A DNA stretch of 64,000 bases. Origin: Pseudomonas sp. CFBP13508 (GTDB taxonomy: Bacteria > Pseudomonadota > Gammaproteobacteria > Pseudomonadales > Pseudomonadaceae). The first letter of the stretch is position 1. Each line of letters begins with the position of its first letter. This document shows positions 1 to 7,518 of the stretch, piece after piece. The translations under genes and the position numbers were made by a program. Where the stretch lies: assembly GCF_005233515.1 (NCBI RefSeq), contig NZ_QFZZ01000015.1:1-64000 (forward strand). Reading direction: 5' to 3'. Under the pieces are notes generated by a model, which was not told the origin of the DNA, searched no databases, and saw only the letters and a list, made by a program, of their open reading frames with translations.

Positions 1-65
1 ACTTCGTTTACGGAGTGCTCAAGTCAGGACTGCCATATGACCCGAAACTTGCGCTTGCCCGGTGA
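1..65 (+). pseudogene. C-terminal end of a probable IS110-family transposase (cut by window start)
   Basis: An open frame runs in from the left edge and stops at TGA 63-65. Its last residues read FVYGVLKSGLPYDPKLALAR, the GVLKxGxPYD-type ending found in many IS110/IS116/IS902 transposases (DEDD recombinases). Only 20 residues are visible, so it cannot be told whether the element is intact. A half REP sequence lies about 40 bp downstream; IS110-group elements of Pseudomonas are known to insert at REP sequences. The family call rests on this short tail and is tentative. Confidence 0.4.
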
Positions 66-102
66 GGCTCAAGACGGTATCTACATTTGGAATGCAGTCC
101 CA

Positions 103-133
103 TGTAGGAGCTGCCGAAGGCTGCGATCTTTTG
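103..133. repeat. Single REP half-element, family B
   Basis: One arm of the GTAGGAGCTGCCGAAGGCTG... repeat found as inverted pairs elsewhere in the window. Here the partner arm is missing. It ends just before the stop of the nitroreductase gene. Confidence 0.75.
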
Positions 134-136
134 CTT

Positions 137-730
137 TCAAAGGGTGAAATCGCCCTCAGCCACCAGCTCGCTCAGCGGGCGACGCGGGCTCGGCGTTTCG
201 CGGGCTTGCAGGTACTCGGCCAGGGTGGCCTTGTCACCGAGTTTGCCCACCGCCACTGCCGCGTGCAGGGCGTATTCCTCAGGAATGTTCAGTTCCTTGC
301 GGGTCAACTCCTGATCGAAGCCGGCCATGCCGTGGGTGTGCCAGCCGCTGAGGCTCGCTTGCAGCGCCAGATGGCCCCACGCCGAACCGGTATCGAAGGT
401 ATGCCACAGGGCAGGGGATTCTTCCGTCGCACCCGGTGCAGTGAACGTGGTCTTGGAAATAACGATCACCAGCGCCGAAGCGTGCTGTGCCCAGCTGCGG
501 TTGAATTCGTTGAGCAGGCCCAGATAACGCTCCCAGTTCGGTGTATCGCGACGTGCATAGAGGAAGCGCCACGGTTGCGAGTTGTACGCCGACGGCGCCC
601 AGCGCGCGGCTTCGAAAAAGCTCAGCAGGGTTTCTTCAGCAATCGCTTCGCCGGTGAAGGCGCGGGGCGACCAGCGCTCGGTGAACTGCGGGTGAATGGC
701 GTAATCGGCAACGCGAGGGTTGGCACTCAT
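137..730 (-). CDS. Nitroreductase family protein
   Basis: A 197-residue protein of the FMN-dependent nitroreductase family, expected to reduce nitro compounds or quinones with NAD(P)H in the cytoplasm. The N-terminal RWSPRAFTGE stretch (residues 19-28) and RWAPSAYNSQPWRF (43-56) match the FMN-phosphate-binding and active-site segments of the family, and the length is typical. The ATG at 730 gives a normal N-terminus. It stands alone, followed by a REP half-element and divergent from the ycgN-like gene at 895. The physiological substrate cannot be deduced. Confidence 0.88.
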   Translation of the reverse strand: MSANPRVADYAIHPQFTERWSPRAFTGEAIAEETLLSFFEAARWAPSAYNSQPWRFLYARRDTPNWERYLGLLNEFNRSWAQHASALVIVISKTTFTAPGATEESPALWHTFDTGSAWGHLALQASLSGWHTHGMAGFDQELTRKELNIPEEYALHAAVAVGKLGDKATLAEYLQARETPSPRRPLSELVAEGDFTL

Positions 731-894
731 GCAGGATTCCTTGCAACGGAGGGGGAAGAAGTTCGCTGCAAAACCCTACTGGGCGGCGCTGGGGCTGACA
801 AGCGGATTTACCGACAGTCGCCAGCGCTTGGCCCTTGCGCTCGCTGGCACTAGACTGGCGGCCTTTTCACCACCTTGATGTTGATGCTTGAGCC

Positions 895-1344
895 ATGGCC
901 GCGATAGTCGAACCGTTCTGGAAACGCAAAACCCTCGATCAACTCGATCATGAGGAATGGGAATCGCTGTGCGACGGCTGCGGTCTGTGCTGCCTGCAAA
1001 AGCTCGAGGACGAAGAAGACAACAGCGTCTATTACACGCGCATCGCCTGCAAACTGCTGGATCTGAAGACCTGCCAGTGCAGCGATTATCCGAACCGGAT
1101 CAAGTTTGTCCCCGACTGCATTCAGCTAACGCCAGGGCAGGCGGAAGAATTCAAATGGCTGCCGCCAACCTGTGGTTATCGTCTGGTCAGCGAAGGCAAG
1201 GATCTGCCGTTATGGCATCACCTGGTGTGTGGCGACCGCGATGCGGTGCACCATGAGCGGATTTCCCAGTCCGGGCGCATGCTCGCCGAAGGCAGCGTGC
1301 CGGAGGATGACTGGGAAGATCATCTGATTTTTCGCGCGGGCTGA
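895..1344 (+). CDS. ycgN: YcgN-family cysteine cluster protein (UPF0260)
   Basis: A 149-residue soluble protein with ten cysteines. The first cluster, CDGCGLCC (26-33), is followed by Cys52, 60, 62, 75, 93 and 112. This arrangement is the signature of the YkgJ/YcgN family, presumed to bind zinc or an iron-sulphur cluster. The biochemical function is not established. Length and the FWKRKTLDQL start agree with the family. It is a single-gene unit followed by a family B REP pair. Confidence 0.88.
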   Translation: MAAIVEPFWKRKTLDQLDHEEWESLCDGCGLCCLQKLEDEEDNSVYYTRIACKLLDLKTCQCSDYPNRIKFVPDCIQLTPGQAEEFKWLPPTCGYRLVSEGKDLPLWHHLVCGDRDAVHHERISQSGRMLAEGSVPEDDWEDHLIFRAG

Positions 1345-1373
1345 TGAAGTGGTGGGTTCTTGAACCCGTAAAG

Positions 1374-1454
1374 ATCAAAAGATCGCAGCCTTCGGCAGCT
1401 CCTACCATGGAAAACGTGATTCCGTGTAGGAGCTGCCGGAGGCTGCGATCTTTT
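1374..1454. repeat. REP doublet, family B, outward arms
   Basis: Two copies of the GTAGGAGCTGCCGaAGGCTGCGATCTTTT arm in inverted orientation with about 20 bp between them, lying between the convergent ends of the YcgN and DUF2892 genes. Confidence 0.85.
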
Positions 1455-1465
1455 GCTTTAAAACC

Positions 1466-1843
1466 TCAAACCCCAGCCTTCGGCGAGGTCAGCGAATCAT
1501 TGCCGGTAACGGTCGCCGTTTCGGTGGCCACCTCGGCATTGGTTTTCAGCTTGCTCAGTTCTTCCCCGGCGCGTTCGATCTTCGCCCGCACGTTGCTCAT
1601 GTCCTGACGGCCTTTTTCCAGCAGGCTTTTCGCCGAGCAGTGCCCGGTAATGCCACGGGCCACGGCCATGCCGCCGAGCGCCACTTGAATCAGGCCGAAC
1701 ACGCCGCCACGGCGCAGGCCCTTGCCGACCATCAGGACGCCGCCGGTCAACGAGCCGACGCGCTCCCAGCCGTGCACGTTTTTATGCGAAGGCGACTGGA
1801 ACGGGGTGGATTCGATGCGTTCTACGCGTTTGAGCTCGCTCAT
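1466..1843 (-). CDS. DUF2892 (YgaP-like) inner membrane domain protein
   Basis: A 125-residue protein. Residues 25-70 hold a glycine-rich hydrophobic hairpin (WERVGSLTGGVLMVGKGLRRGG, then a second helix ending in ARGITGHC), the hallmark of the DUF2892/YgaP transmembrane domain. The C-terminal third is hydrophilic and probably helical (KGRQDMSNVRAKIERAGEEL). No rhodanese domain is attached, unlike YgaP itself. Function unknown. Start ATG 1843 sits behind GGAGATAGATC, a plausible ribosome site. It is transcribed in the same direction as the methyltransferase gene at 1925-2395, about 80 bp downstream of it. Confidence 0.75.
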   Translation of the reverse strand: MSELKRVERIESTPFQSPSHKNVHGWERVGSLTGGVLMVGKGLRRGGVFGLIQVALGGMAVARGITGHCSAKSLLEKGRQDMSNVRAKIERAGEELSKLKTNAEVATETATVTGNDSLTSPKAGV

Positions 1844-1924
1844 GATCTATCTCCAGGCAGGGTGCGATTGATAGATAAGCTGACTGCCACGGCGGTCAGC
1901 TTGTTCCATCGAATGTGCGACGCT

Positions 1925-2395
1925 TCAGCGGAATTTCGGCCCGGAGCGGGTGTTCAAGCCTTTGGCCATACGATCGTAGAGCACGACGTTGACCGTGGCG
2001 GCGAGGTTCATGCAGCCGGTGGTCGGGATGTACACGACGTCTTCGCACCAGTCGCGAATCTCTTTATCCAGCGAACCGTCTTCCGGGCCGAAGATGTACA
2101 GGGCGCGGTCGGGGTGGGTGTATTCCGGCAATGGGCGGGCGCCTTCGACCAGTTCCACGGCGACGGGCACGCAGTTGAGCGGGAGGATTTTTTTCAGGTC
2201 GTCGATGCCGATCAGCGGGATGTCGTAGTGCACGCGTTTGGTGTCGGTGACGAAGTCGGCGGCGCGTTCATAACGCTTGCCGGTGTAGAACACCGACGCC
2301 ACGCCATAACAGCCTGCGGCGCGCATCACCGAACCGACGTTCTCTGGTGATTTGGGGTTATACAAACCAATGCAGCTGTACCGTTTGTCTGCCAC
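1925..2395 (-). CDS. SpoU/TrmH-family RNA 2'-O-methyltransferase (SPOUT fold)
   Basis: A 156-residue stand-alone SPOUT methyltransferase. All three SpoU motifs are present: NPKSPENVGSVMRAAG near the N-terminus, LYIFGPEDGSLD in the middle, and IPTTGCMNLAATVNVVLYDR at the C-terminus; together they form the knotted SAM site. It should methylate a ribose 2'-OH in tRNA or rRNA; the site is unknown. The frame stays open to 2521, but the extra N-terminus is translated from a REP repeat (GASLLAK), so I start at the GTG (2393-2395), giving MADKRYSCIG. This is not the classical TrmL sequence. Confidence 0.85.
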   Translation of the reverse strand: MADKRYSCIGLYNPKSPENVGSVMRAAGCYGVASVFYTGKRYERAADFVTDTKRVHYDIPLIGIDDLKKILPLNCVPVAVELVEGARPLPEYTHPDRALYIFGPEDGSLDKEIRDWCEDVVYIPTTGCMNLAATVNVVLYDRMAKGLNTRSGPKFR

Positions 2396-2486
2396 GAGCG
2401 GGGTGCCTTCGGGAAAAAGAGCGCGATTATACGGGGATTGGGGGAGGGCGGGCAGATTCGAGATTTGTGATGTCTGGTCGGCCGCC

Positions 2487-2552
2487 TTCGCGAGCAGGCT
2501 CGCTCCCACAGGGGAACGCATTCCAACTGTGGGAGCGAGCCTGCTCGCGAAA
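2487..2552. repeat. REP doublet, family A, short class
   Basis: Inverted pair of the GTGGGAGCGAGCCTGCTCGCGAA arm, outward orientation, about 18 bp spacer. It lies between the methyltransferase start and the 3' end of yajD. Confidence 0.9.
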
Positions 2553-2577
2553 GGGCCAGCTCAGGCGATGAAAGTCT

Positions 2578-2949
2578 TCAGTCTTCTTTTTTCATCAGGC
2601 CAGCCAGGGCGGCAAACGGGTTATGCGTGGCCTTGGCGATCTTTGGTGTGCTCAGCGAGCCGTCGCCGAAATACTGCTGATCGGTATAACGCGAGTGTTC
2701 GTTGTCGTGGCAATACAGGCACAACAGCTCCCAGTTCGAGCCGTCCTGCGGGTTGTTGTCGTGGTTGTGGTCGCGGTGGTGCACGGTCAGTTCGCTCAGG
2801 CGCTTGCCGGAAAACTCACGGGCGCAGCGGCCGCAGACGTGCGGGTACATCTTCAGGGCCTTGTCGCGGTAGCCCATTTCCTTGTCGCGCTGGTTGTCGG
2901 CGAGGATGCGGTCCAGCTTCGACGTGTTGGTGGGGGTGGACGAACTCAT
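2578..2949 (-). CDS. yajD: YajD-family HNH nuclease-like protein
   Basis: A 123-residue protein with a zinc-ribbon HNH fold: Cys39-x2-Cys42, then HHRDHNHDN (57-65), then Cys77-x2-Cys80-His81. This is the YajD arrangement of HNH endonucleases, where two CxxC pairs bind structural zinc and HH...N forms the metal-dependent active site. The cellular substrate is unknown. The start is ATG 2949, preceded by a good AAAGGTG ribosome site; the longer frame to 3021 lacks one. The upstream neighbour on the same strand is the spermidine-synthase-like gene, 49 bp away. Confidence 0.88.
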   Translation of the reverse strand: MSSSTPTNTSKLDRILADNQRDKEMGYRDKALKMYPHVCGRCAREFSGKRLSELTVHHRDHNHDNNPQDGSNWELLCLYCHDNEHSRYTDQQYFGDGSLSTPKIAKATHNPFAALAGLMKKED

Positions 2950-2998
2950 GGGTTCACCTTTGCAGAAAGACTGATGACGGTTATGCGCAGAGTTTAGC

Positions 2999-3685
2999 TC
3001 AGCCCTTGAGCTTCTCGGCAATCCAGATCGTGTGGCGGGTGCCCTTGTTGCCGTGGGCGAAGACCTGGACTTCTTCGGCCTTGAAGCCGGCCTTCTTCAA
3101 TTTGTCGGAAAACTGCCGGTCGGCGCTGGCCGACCACACCGCGAGCACGCCTTTGGGGCGCAGGGCCTTGGCGCAGGCATTCAGACCAGCAGCCGAATAC
3201 AACCAACTGTTGGCCTTTTGAGTCAGGCCTTCAGGGCCGTTGTCGACGTCGAGCATGATCGCGTCGAAACCGTTCGGCTCGCTTTGCAGGACGTTGGCCA
3301 CATCTTCCATGCGGATCACCGTTCGCGGATCGAGCAATGGGCGACCGGATTTTTCCCCGAGCGGGCCGCGATTCCACTCGACTACGCCGGGCACCAGCTC
3401 AGCGACCACCACTTCGGCGGACTTGCCCAGATGCTTGAGTGCCGAGGCGAGGGTGAAGCCCATGCCCAGGCCGCCGATCAACACCCGCGAATTCGGCCGG
3501 CCGGCGACCTTGCGGCAGGGAATCTCGGCCAGTGCGTCTTCTGAACCGTGCATGCGCGTGTTCATCAACTGCCCGCCGTCGCCACCCTGGATCTTGATGA
3601 CGAAGTCCTCGCCATACTCGAACAGGCACAAGGCACCGCCGTTTTCAGGGATCGGGGTGGTGTCGAGCAGAACGAAACGTTTCAT
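2999..3685 (-). CDS. Spermidine synthase-like methyltransferase-fold protein
   Basis: A 228-residue protein related to spermidine/spermine synthases. RVLIGGLGMGFTLA (67-80) is the nucleotide-binding glycine loop of the Rossmann fold, and the downstream DAIMLDVDNGPEG segment fits the family. It is shorter than bona fide SpeE (about 285 residues) and lacks a clear N-terminal beta domain, so polyamine aminopropyl transfer is uncertain. The start at ATG 3685 (MKRFVLLDTT) fits family members; upstream codons to 3739 are not supported. Confidence 0.72.
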   Translation of the reverse strand: MKRFVLLDTTPIPENGGALCLFEYGEDFVIKIQGGDGGQLMNTRMHGSEDALAEIPCRKVAGRPNSRVLIGGLGMGFTLASALKHLGKSAEVVVAELVPGVVEWNRGPLGEKSGRPLLDPRTVIRMEDVANVLQSEPNGFDAIMLDVDNGPEGLTQKANSWLYSAAGLNACAKALRPKGVLAVWSASADRQFSDKLKKAGFKAEEVQVFAHGNKGTRHTIWIAEKLKG

Positions 3686-3764
3686 GGAAATCTCTACAGG
3701 GGGGAAGGCAAGCAGGCGCGTTGGGAGTAGCCTGAGCACAGACTAAGGCCAAACGGAGCCCTTG

Positions 3765-4049
3765 ATGAAGCGCACCATTCTAACGGTCATTACCCTGGCC
3801 GCGCTCGCGATTACTGCAGTGCAGGCCCAGCAGAGCATTCCCGTCAGCCCGACGCCGCAGCCCGGTTCGCCCGGCACCGCGACGCCGACGCCGTATCCGC
3901 AGATCACCCCGATCACCCTGCCCAAGTCGGGCGCCGGCAGCGGCAGCCCGCCGCTGGTGCCGATCGAAATGCCCAGCCCGCCGAGCAAGGATCAACCGGT
4001 GCCGGGCATCGAGCCGAACGGCAACAAGGTCAAGTCCCCCGGCGGTTAA
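3765..4049 (+). CDS. Small proline-rich secreted protein
   Basis: A 94-residue protein with a Sec signal peptide (MKRTILTVITLAALAITAVQAQ, cleavage likely after VQA). The mature part is about 70 residues, very rich in Pro, Ser, Gly and Thr (SPTPQPGSPG, TPTPYPQITP), without cysteines or a known domain. Probably a periplasmic or surface-exposed unstructured protein; function unknown. An in-frame TTG directly precedes the chosen ATG at 3765. Its stop overlaps the stop of the convergent cyclic-nucleotide-binding gene. Confidence 0.7.
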   Translation: MKRTILTVITLAALAITAVQAQQSIPVSPTPQPGSPGTATPTPYPQITPITLPKSGAGSGSPPLVPIEMPSPPSKDQPVPGIEPNGNKVKSPGG

Positions 4050-4519
4050 ACCTGTTGCGCGGCGAGTTGGCCGTCGGCCATGCGCAGGCGTTTGGACAGC
4101 GAGACGGCGAGGGCGCGGATGATTTTTGCGGCGATTTTCGGTGCGTCGTTGAGCATTTTTTCCAGCGAGTCCTTGCCCAGGTTGAGCAACTGACAGTTGC
4201 TCGCCGCGATGCACGTGGCCGAGCGGCGTTCGCCGTCGAGCACGGCCATTTCACCGAAGGCGCGGCCGCTGCGCAGGGTGGCCATGGTGATGACCTGGCC
4301 GTCGGCGCCGGTTTTCTGCACGGCGACCTGGCCGGTGTGGATGATGCACATGAAACTGCCGGCATCGCCCTCGCGAAAAATCGCCTCGCCCTCAGCCACG
4401 GTGCTGATGCTGAAGTAACCGGAAGCGGCCGCAAAGTCGGCCAGCTGCAATTGATCGAACAGGCCACAGTCCATCAGCCAGTCGCGGATTTCGTTGTTCA
4501 GAAAGGTCGGTTCAGACAT
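4046..4519 (-). CDS. Stand-alone cyclic nucleotide-binding domain protein
   Basis: A 157-residue protein made almost wholly of one cNMP-binding (Crp-type) beta-roll, roughly residues 20-140. FGEMAVLDGERRSATCIA (about 89-106) is the phosphate-binding cassette with the conserved Glu and Arg (FGE...RSA) that contact cyclic nucleotide. There is no helix-turn-helix domain after it, so it is not a classical Crp/Fnr regulator and may act through protein contacts. Ligand is presumed cAMP or c-di-GMP but not proven. Start ATG 4519. Confidence 0.82.
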   Translation of the reverse strand: MSEPTFLNNEIRDWLMDCGLFDQLQLADFAAASGYFSISTVAEGEAIFREGDAGSFMCIIHTGQVAVQKTGADGQVITMATLRSGRAFGEMAVLDGERRSATCIAASNCQLLNLGKDSLEKMLNDAPKIAAKIIRALAVSLSKRLRMADGQLAAQQV

Positions 4520-4570
4520 GTCGATGCGGTCTTTTTGTTATCACTGTTTCCAAGGAGCACACGGTCTCCA

Positions 4571-4655
4571 TGTAGGAGCTGCCGAAGGCTGCGATCTTTT
4601 GATCTTGTTGTTCAAAACAAGGACCAAAAGATCGCAGCCTTCGGCAGCTCCTACA
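4571..4655. repeat. REP doublet, family B, inward arms
   Basis: GTAGGAGCTGCCGAAGGCTGCGATCTTTTG and its inverse enclose a short loop. It separates the cyclic-nucleotide-binding gene from the 3' end of ptrB. It could also fold as a long hairpin in RNA. Confidence 0.88.
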
Positions 4656-4714
4656 CAGGGAATCGGTGGAGGCTTTGGGTCTGCTGTTAAGACCCAAGCC
4701 ACCCTCAGAGTTCC

Positions 4715-6769
4715 TCAGGCAATCTGCAAAACCTTGAACACAAATGCATATTCGAGCGCTACGTCACGTAATCCCTGATAACGCCCGCTCATACCGCCAT
4801 GCCCGGCGCCCAGTTCGGTCTTGAGCAGCAGCACGTTGTCGTCGGTCTTGGTTGCGCGCAATTTCGCCACCCACTTGGCCGCCTCCCAATACTGCACACG
4901 GCTGTCGTTGTAGCCGGCGATCACCAGCAGTGGCGGATAAGCCTGCGCGGTGACGTTTTCGTACGGCGCGTAAGCCTTGATCCGATCATAGACGTCCGGT
5001 TCTTCCGGGTTGCCCCATTCGTCGTATTCGGTGACGGTCAGCGGTAGCTCGGGATCGAGCATGGTGTTGAGCACGTCGACGAACGGCACTTCGGCAATCG
5101 CTACGCCGAACAGATCCGGGCGCTGATTGAGCACCGCGCCGATCAGCAAACCACCGGCGCTGCCGCCGCTGATCGCCAGTTTCTCCGCCGAGGTGATGCC
5201 GTTGAGAATCAGGAATTCGGCGCAGGCGATGAAGTCGCTGAAGGTGTTGTGTTTGTGTTCCTGCTTGCCGGAGCGATACCAGGCTTCGCCCAATTCACCA
5301 CCACCGCGTACGTGGGCGATGGCGAAAGCCATGCCGCGATCGAGCAGACTCAGGCGCGCGTGAGAAAACCACGGATCGAGGCTGGAACCGTAGGCGCCGT
5401 AACCGTACAGATACAGCGGCACCGGTCTGCCGATCATCTCGCGCTTCATCACCAGACTGATCGGCACTTGCGTGCCGTCCGGGGCAGTCGCCCACAGGCG
5501 CTGGCTGACATAGGCATCGGCATCGAACGGGCCGAGTACCGGGGTTTCCTTGAGCACCGTTTGCTCGCCGCTGGCGAGGATCAACTGGCGCACCTGGGCC
5601 GGGCGGTTCAACGCTTCGTAGCGCAAGCGAATGCGATCGCTCTCGAATTCCAGGCTGTTTTGCACATGCAGGCTGTAGGCCGCATCGGGCAATTGCACGC
5701 GATACGACGCCTGGCCCTGCGGGTGAACCTCAATGATCGGCAGACCACCTTCGCGCAGGCTCAAGGTCATCGCCTCTGCGTTGAGGCTGACGCCGTCGAG
5801 CATCACATCATCGTTGTGCGGGATCAGGTTCTGCCAGTCGGCCTCGCTTGGCGGTACGCCAGTGTCCGGGGCCTGATACAGAGCGAAGTTGATGCCGTCG
5901 CGGTTGGTGCGGATAAACCAGGTCCAGACGCCATCGAGCAGGCCGTGGTCGACGTCGTATTCGTGATCTTCGACCCGTGGCGCCAGGCAGCTGAATGGCA
6001 GATGTGGCTGATTGGCGTCCAGCGCCCAGACTTCACTGGTGGTCTTGCTGCCCAGCGACAGCAGCAATTGCTGTTCGGAACTGGCGCGGTAGCAATGAAG
6101 GAAGAACCGCCCGTCCGGCTCGTGAAAAACCTCTTCGGCGGCAGTGCCGTCGAGGCGATAGCGGAACAGTTTATGCGGGCGATGGGTGTCGTCGAGCACA
6201 CCGAAAAACAGGGTCAGGCTGTCGTTGGCCCAGGTCATGCTGCCGTCGCAGTCCTCGAATTCCAGTTCGCTGACCCTGTCGTTGGACAGCTCTTTGACGA
6301 ACAGCGTGTAGACCTCGTCGCCCGAAGCGTCGACGCTGTAGGCCAGGCGCTGGTGATCAGGGCTGATGCTGAACGCACCGAGCGAGAAGAAGCCGCCGTT
6401 GGCCAGCGCATTCGGGTCGAGCAGCAGCTGCTCGCGGCTTTCATCTAGGGTCAGGCTGTCGTCGGCAGGACGCGGGCAGCGATAGTGCCGGGCGTATTCG
6501 TCACCGGCGGTGGTGCGCGTGTAATACAGGTAGGGTCCCCAAGGCGAGGGCAGTGACAGATCAGTCTCGAGAATCCGGCCCTTGATCTCATTGAACAGGC
6601 TTTCGCGCAGCTCGGCCTGATCGGCGGTTTGCGCTTCCTGATAAGCGTTTTCAGCCTTGAGGTAGTCGAGCACCGCGTCGGTGTCGCGCTCCTGCAGCCA
6701 GGCATACGGGTCGGCGCCGGGCGCCCGCTGGGCAATCGGGGCAGTCATGACATTGGCGGATTCGGGCAT
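4715..6769 (-). CDS. ptrB: Oligopeptidase B (prolyl oligopeptidase family, S9A)
   Basis: A 684-residue cytoplasmic serine peptidase that cleaves short peptides after Arg or Lys. The N-terminal two-thirds form the beta-propeller. The C-terminal alpha/beta-hydrolase domain carries the nucleophile Ser537 in GGSAGG (535-540), the probable acid Asp622 in GYNDSRV and the base His657 in GAGHGG. The preceding HVRGGGELGEAWY segment is typical of oligopeptidase B, and the length fits. The start is at ATG 6769 or the in-frame ATG 21 bp later; neither has a strong ribosome site. Single-gene unit. Confidence 0.93.
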   Translation of the reverse strand: MPESANVMTAPIAQRAPGADPYAWLQERDTDAVLDYLKAENAYQEAQTADQAELRESLFNEIKGRILETDLSLPSPWGPYLYYTRTTAGDEYARHYRCPRPADDSLTLDESREQLLLDPNALANGGFFSLGAFSISPDHQRLAYSVDASGDEVYTLFVKELSNDRVSELEFEDCDGSMTWANDSLTLFFGVLDDTHRPHKLFRYRLDGTAAEEVFHEPDGRFFLHCYRASSEQQLLLSLGSKTTSEVWALDANQPHLPFSCLAPRVEDHEYDVDHGLLDGVWTWFIRTNRDGINFALYQAPDTGVPPSEADWQNLIPHNDDVMLDGVSLNAEAMTLSLREGGLPIIEVHPQGQASYRVQLPDAAYSLHVQNSLEFESDRIRLRYEALNRPAQVRQLILASGEQTVLKETPVLGPFDADAYVSQRLWATAPDGTQVPISLVMKREMIGRPVPLYLYGYGAYGSSLDPWFSHARLSLLDRGMAFAIAHVRGGGELGEAWYRSGKQEHKHNTFSDFIACAEFLILNGITSAEKLAISGGSAGGLLIGAVLNQRPDLFGVAIAEVPFVDVLNTMLDPELPLTVTEYDEWGNPEEPDVYDRIKAYAPYENVTAQAYPPLLVIAGYNDSRVQYWEAAKWVAKLRATKTDDNVLLLKTELGAGHGGMSGRYQGLRDVALEYAFVFKVLQIA

Positions 6770-6833
6770 GGGAGGCTCTCGGACAATATTCGGAATTGGG
6801 TTGTTCGCAGGTCTTGAAAGCGCCGCAGCCCTT

Positions 6834-6921
6834 GTGGGAGCGAGCCTGCTCGCGAAAGCGGTGTGTCAGGCAACGCTGTTGCAACTGACAGTCCGTATTC
6901 GCGAGCAGGCTCACTCCCACA
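6834..6921. repeat. REP doublet, family A, long class
   Basis: Inward-facing pair of the GTGGGAGCGAGCCTGCTCGCGAA arm, with inner semi-conserved arms (CGGTGTGTCAG / CTGACAGTCCG). One base differs in the right outer arm (CTCACTCC). Lies between the divergent starts of ptrB and the next gene. Confidence 0.9.
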
Positions 6922-7005
6922 GGGGCGGCTGCTGGCCGTCTGGTATTGGGACAAGCCGCATGGGCGAAAAGTCGTTACTATAAGCGCCTATTTGCCTGCC
7001 TTGCC

Positions 7006-7503
7006 ATGGACACCATGACCGAGAACGACTATCTGATCGCCTGGGGCCTTTACGCCTTTGCCGCCGTGGGCTGCCTGTTGGTATGGATGCGCCTGACCAC
7101 CTGGATGTGGCGCTGGCTGCGCGAGCCGCTGCGTGTGCTGATGGCGGTGTTGCTGTTCAGCCCGACCATCGTCGATCCGGTGAAAGCCAAAGTTGCACCG
7201 GCCATCGCCATCACCGCCCTGGACATGCTGTTCAAGGTCGGCAACAACGCCTGGCGCGCGGTTTCCGATCTGTTCATGTACGGCATGATCGCCTTCGGGG
7301 TGTATCTGGTTTTCGTCTTGATCCGCCTGCCGATCGAGCGCGCCTCGACAGCGCGGCGTGAACGCGCCGAGGCCGCCAAGGCCGCCGCCCGTGCCGAAGA
7401 GCGCGACGATGATCAACCGTTCGGCGGCGCCGGTGATGACCGCTACGGTCGCCCGCCAGTGCCGAACAATCCGCAGCGCATGCGGGTCGAGCCGCGTCTG
7501 TAA
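7006..7503 (+). CDS. Conserved membrane protein, unknown function
   Basis: A 165-residue protein with at least three hydrophobic segments: about residues 8-24 (YLIAWGLYAFAAVGCLLVW), 40-60 (VLMAVLLFSPTIVDP...) and 90-110 (GMIAFGVYLVFVLIRL). The tail is charged and Ala/Arg-rich, probably coiled-coil followed by disorder (RRERAEAAKAAARAEERDDD). No family with known function is recognised; it lacks the helices of a full transporter. ATG 7006 is chosen; ATG 7015 is equally possible. It starts a three-gene unit with the glutamine amidotransferase (15 bp gap) and the DUF2937 gene. Confidence 0.75.
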   Translation: MDTMTENDYLIAWGLYAFAAVGCLLVWMRLTTWMWRWLREPLRVLMAVLLFSPTIVDPVKAKVAPAIAITALDMLFKVGNNAWRAVSDLFMYGMIAFGVYLVFVLIRLPIERASTARRERAEAAKAAARAEERDDDQPFGGAGDDRYGRPPVPNNPQRMRVEPRL

Positions 7504-7518
7504 CCCGAGAGTCCGCAC

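Noticed and set aside
62..853. 263-codon plus-strand frame over the nitroreductase gene
   Set aside because: Shadow frame; nitroreductase motifs are on the minus strand.
2396..2521. N-terminal extension GASLLAK... of the SpoU methyltransferase
   Set aside because: It is translation of a REP arm; GTG 2395 gives the family start.
5249..6448. 399-codon open frame antisense to ptrB
   Set aside because: Shadow frame; ptrB has a complete catalytic triad.
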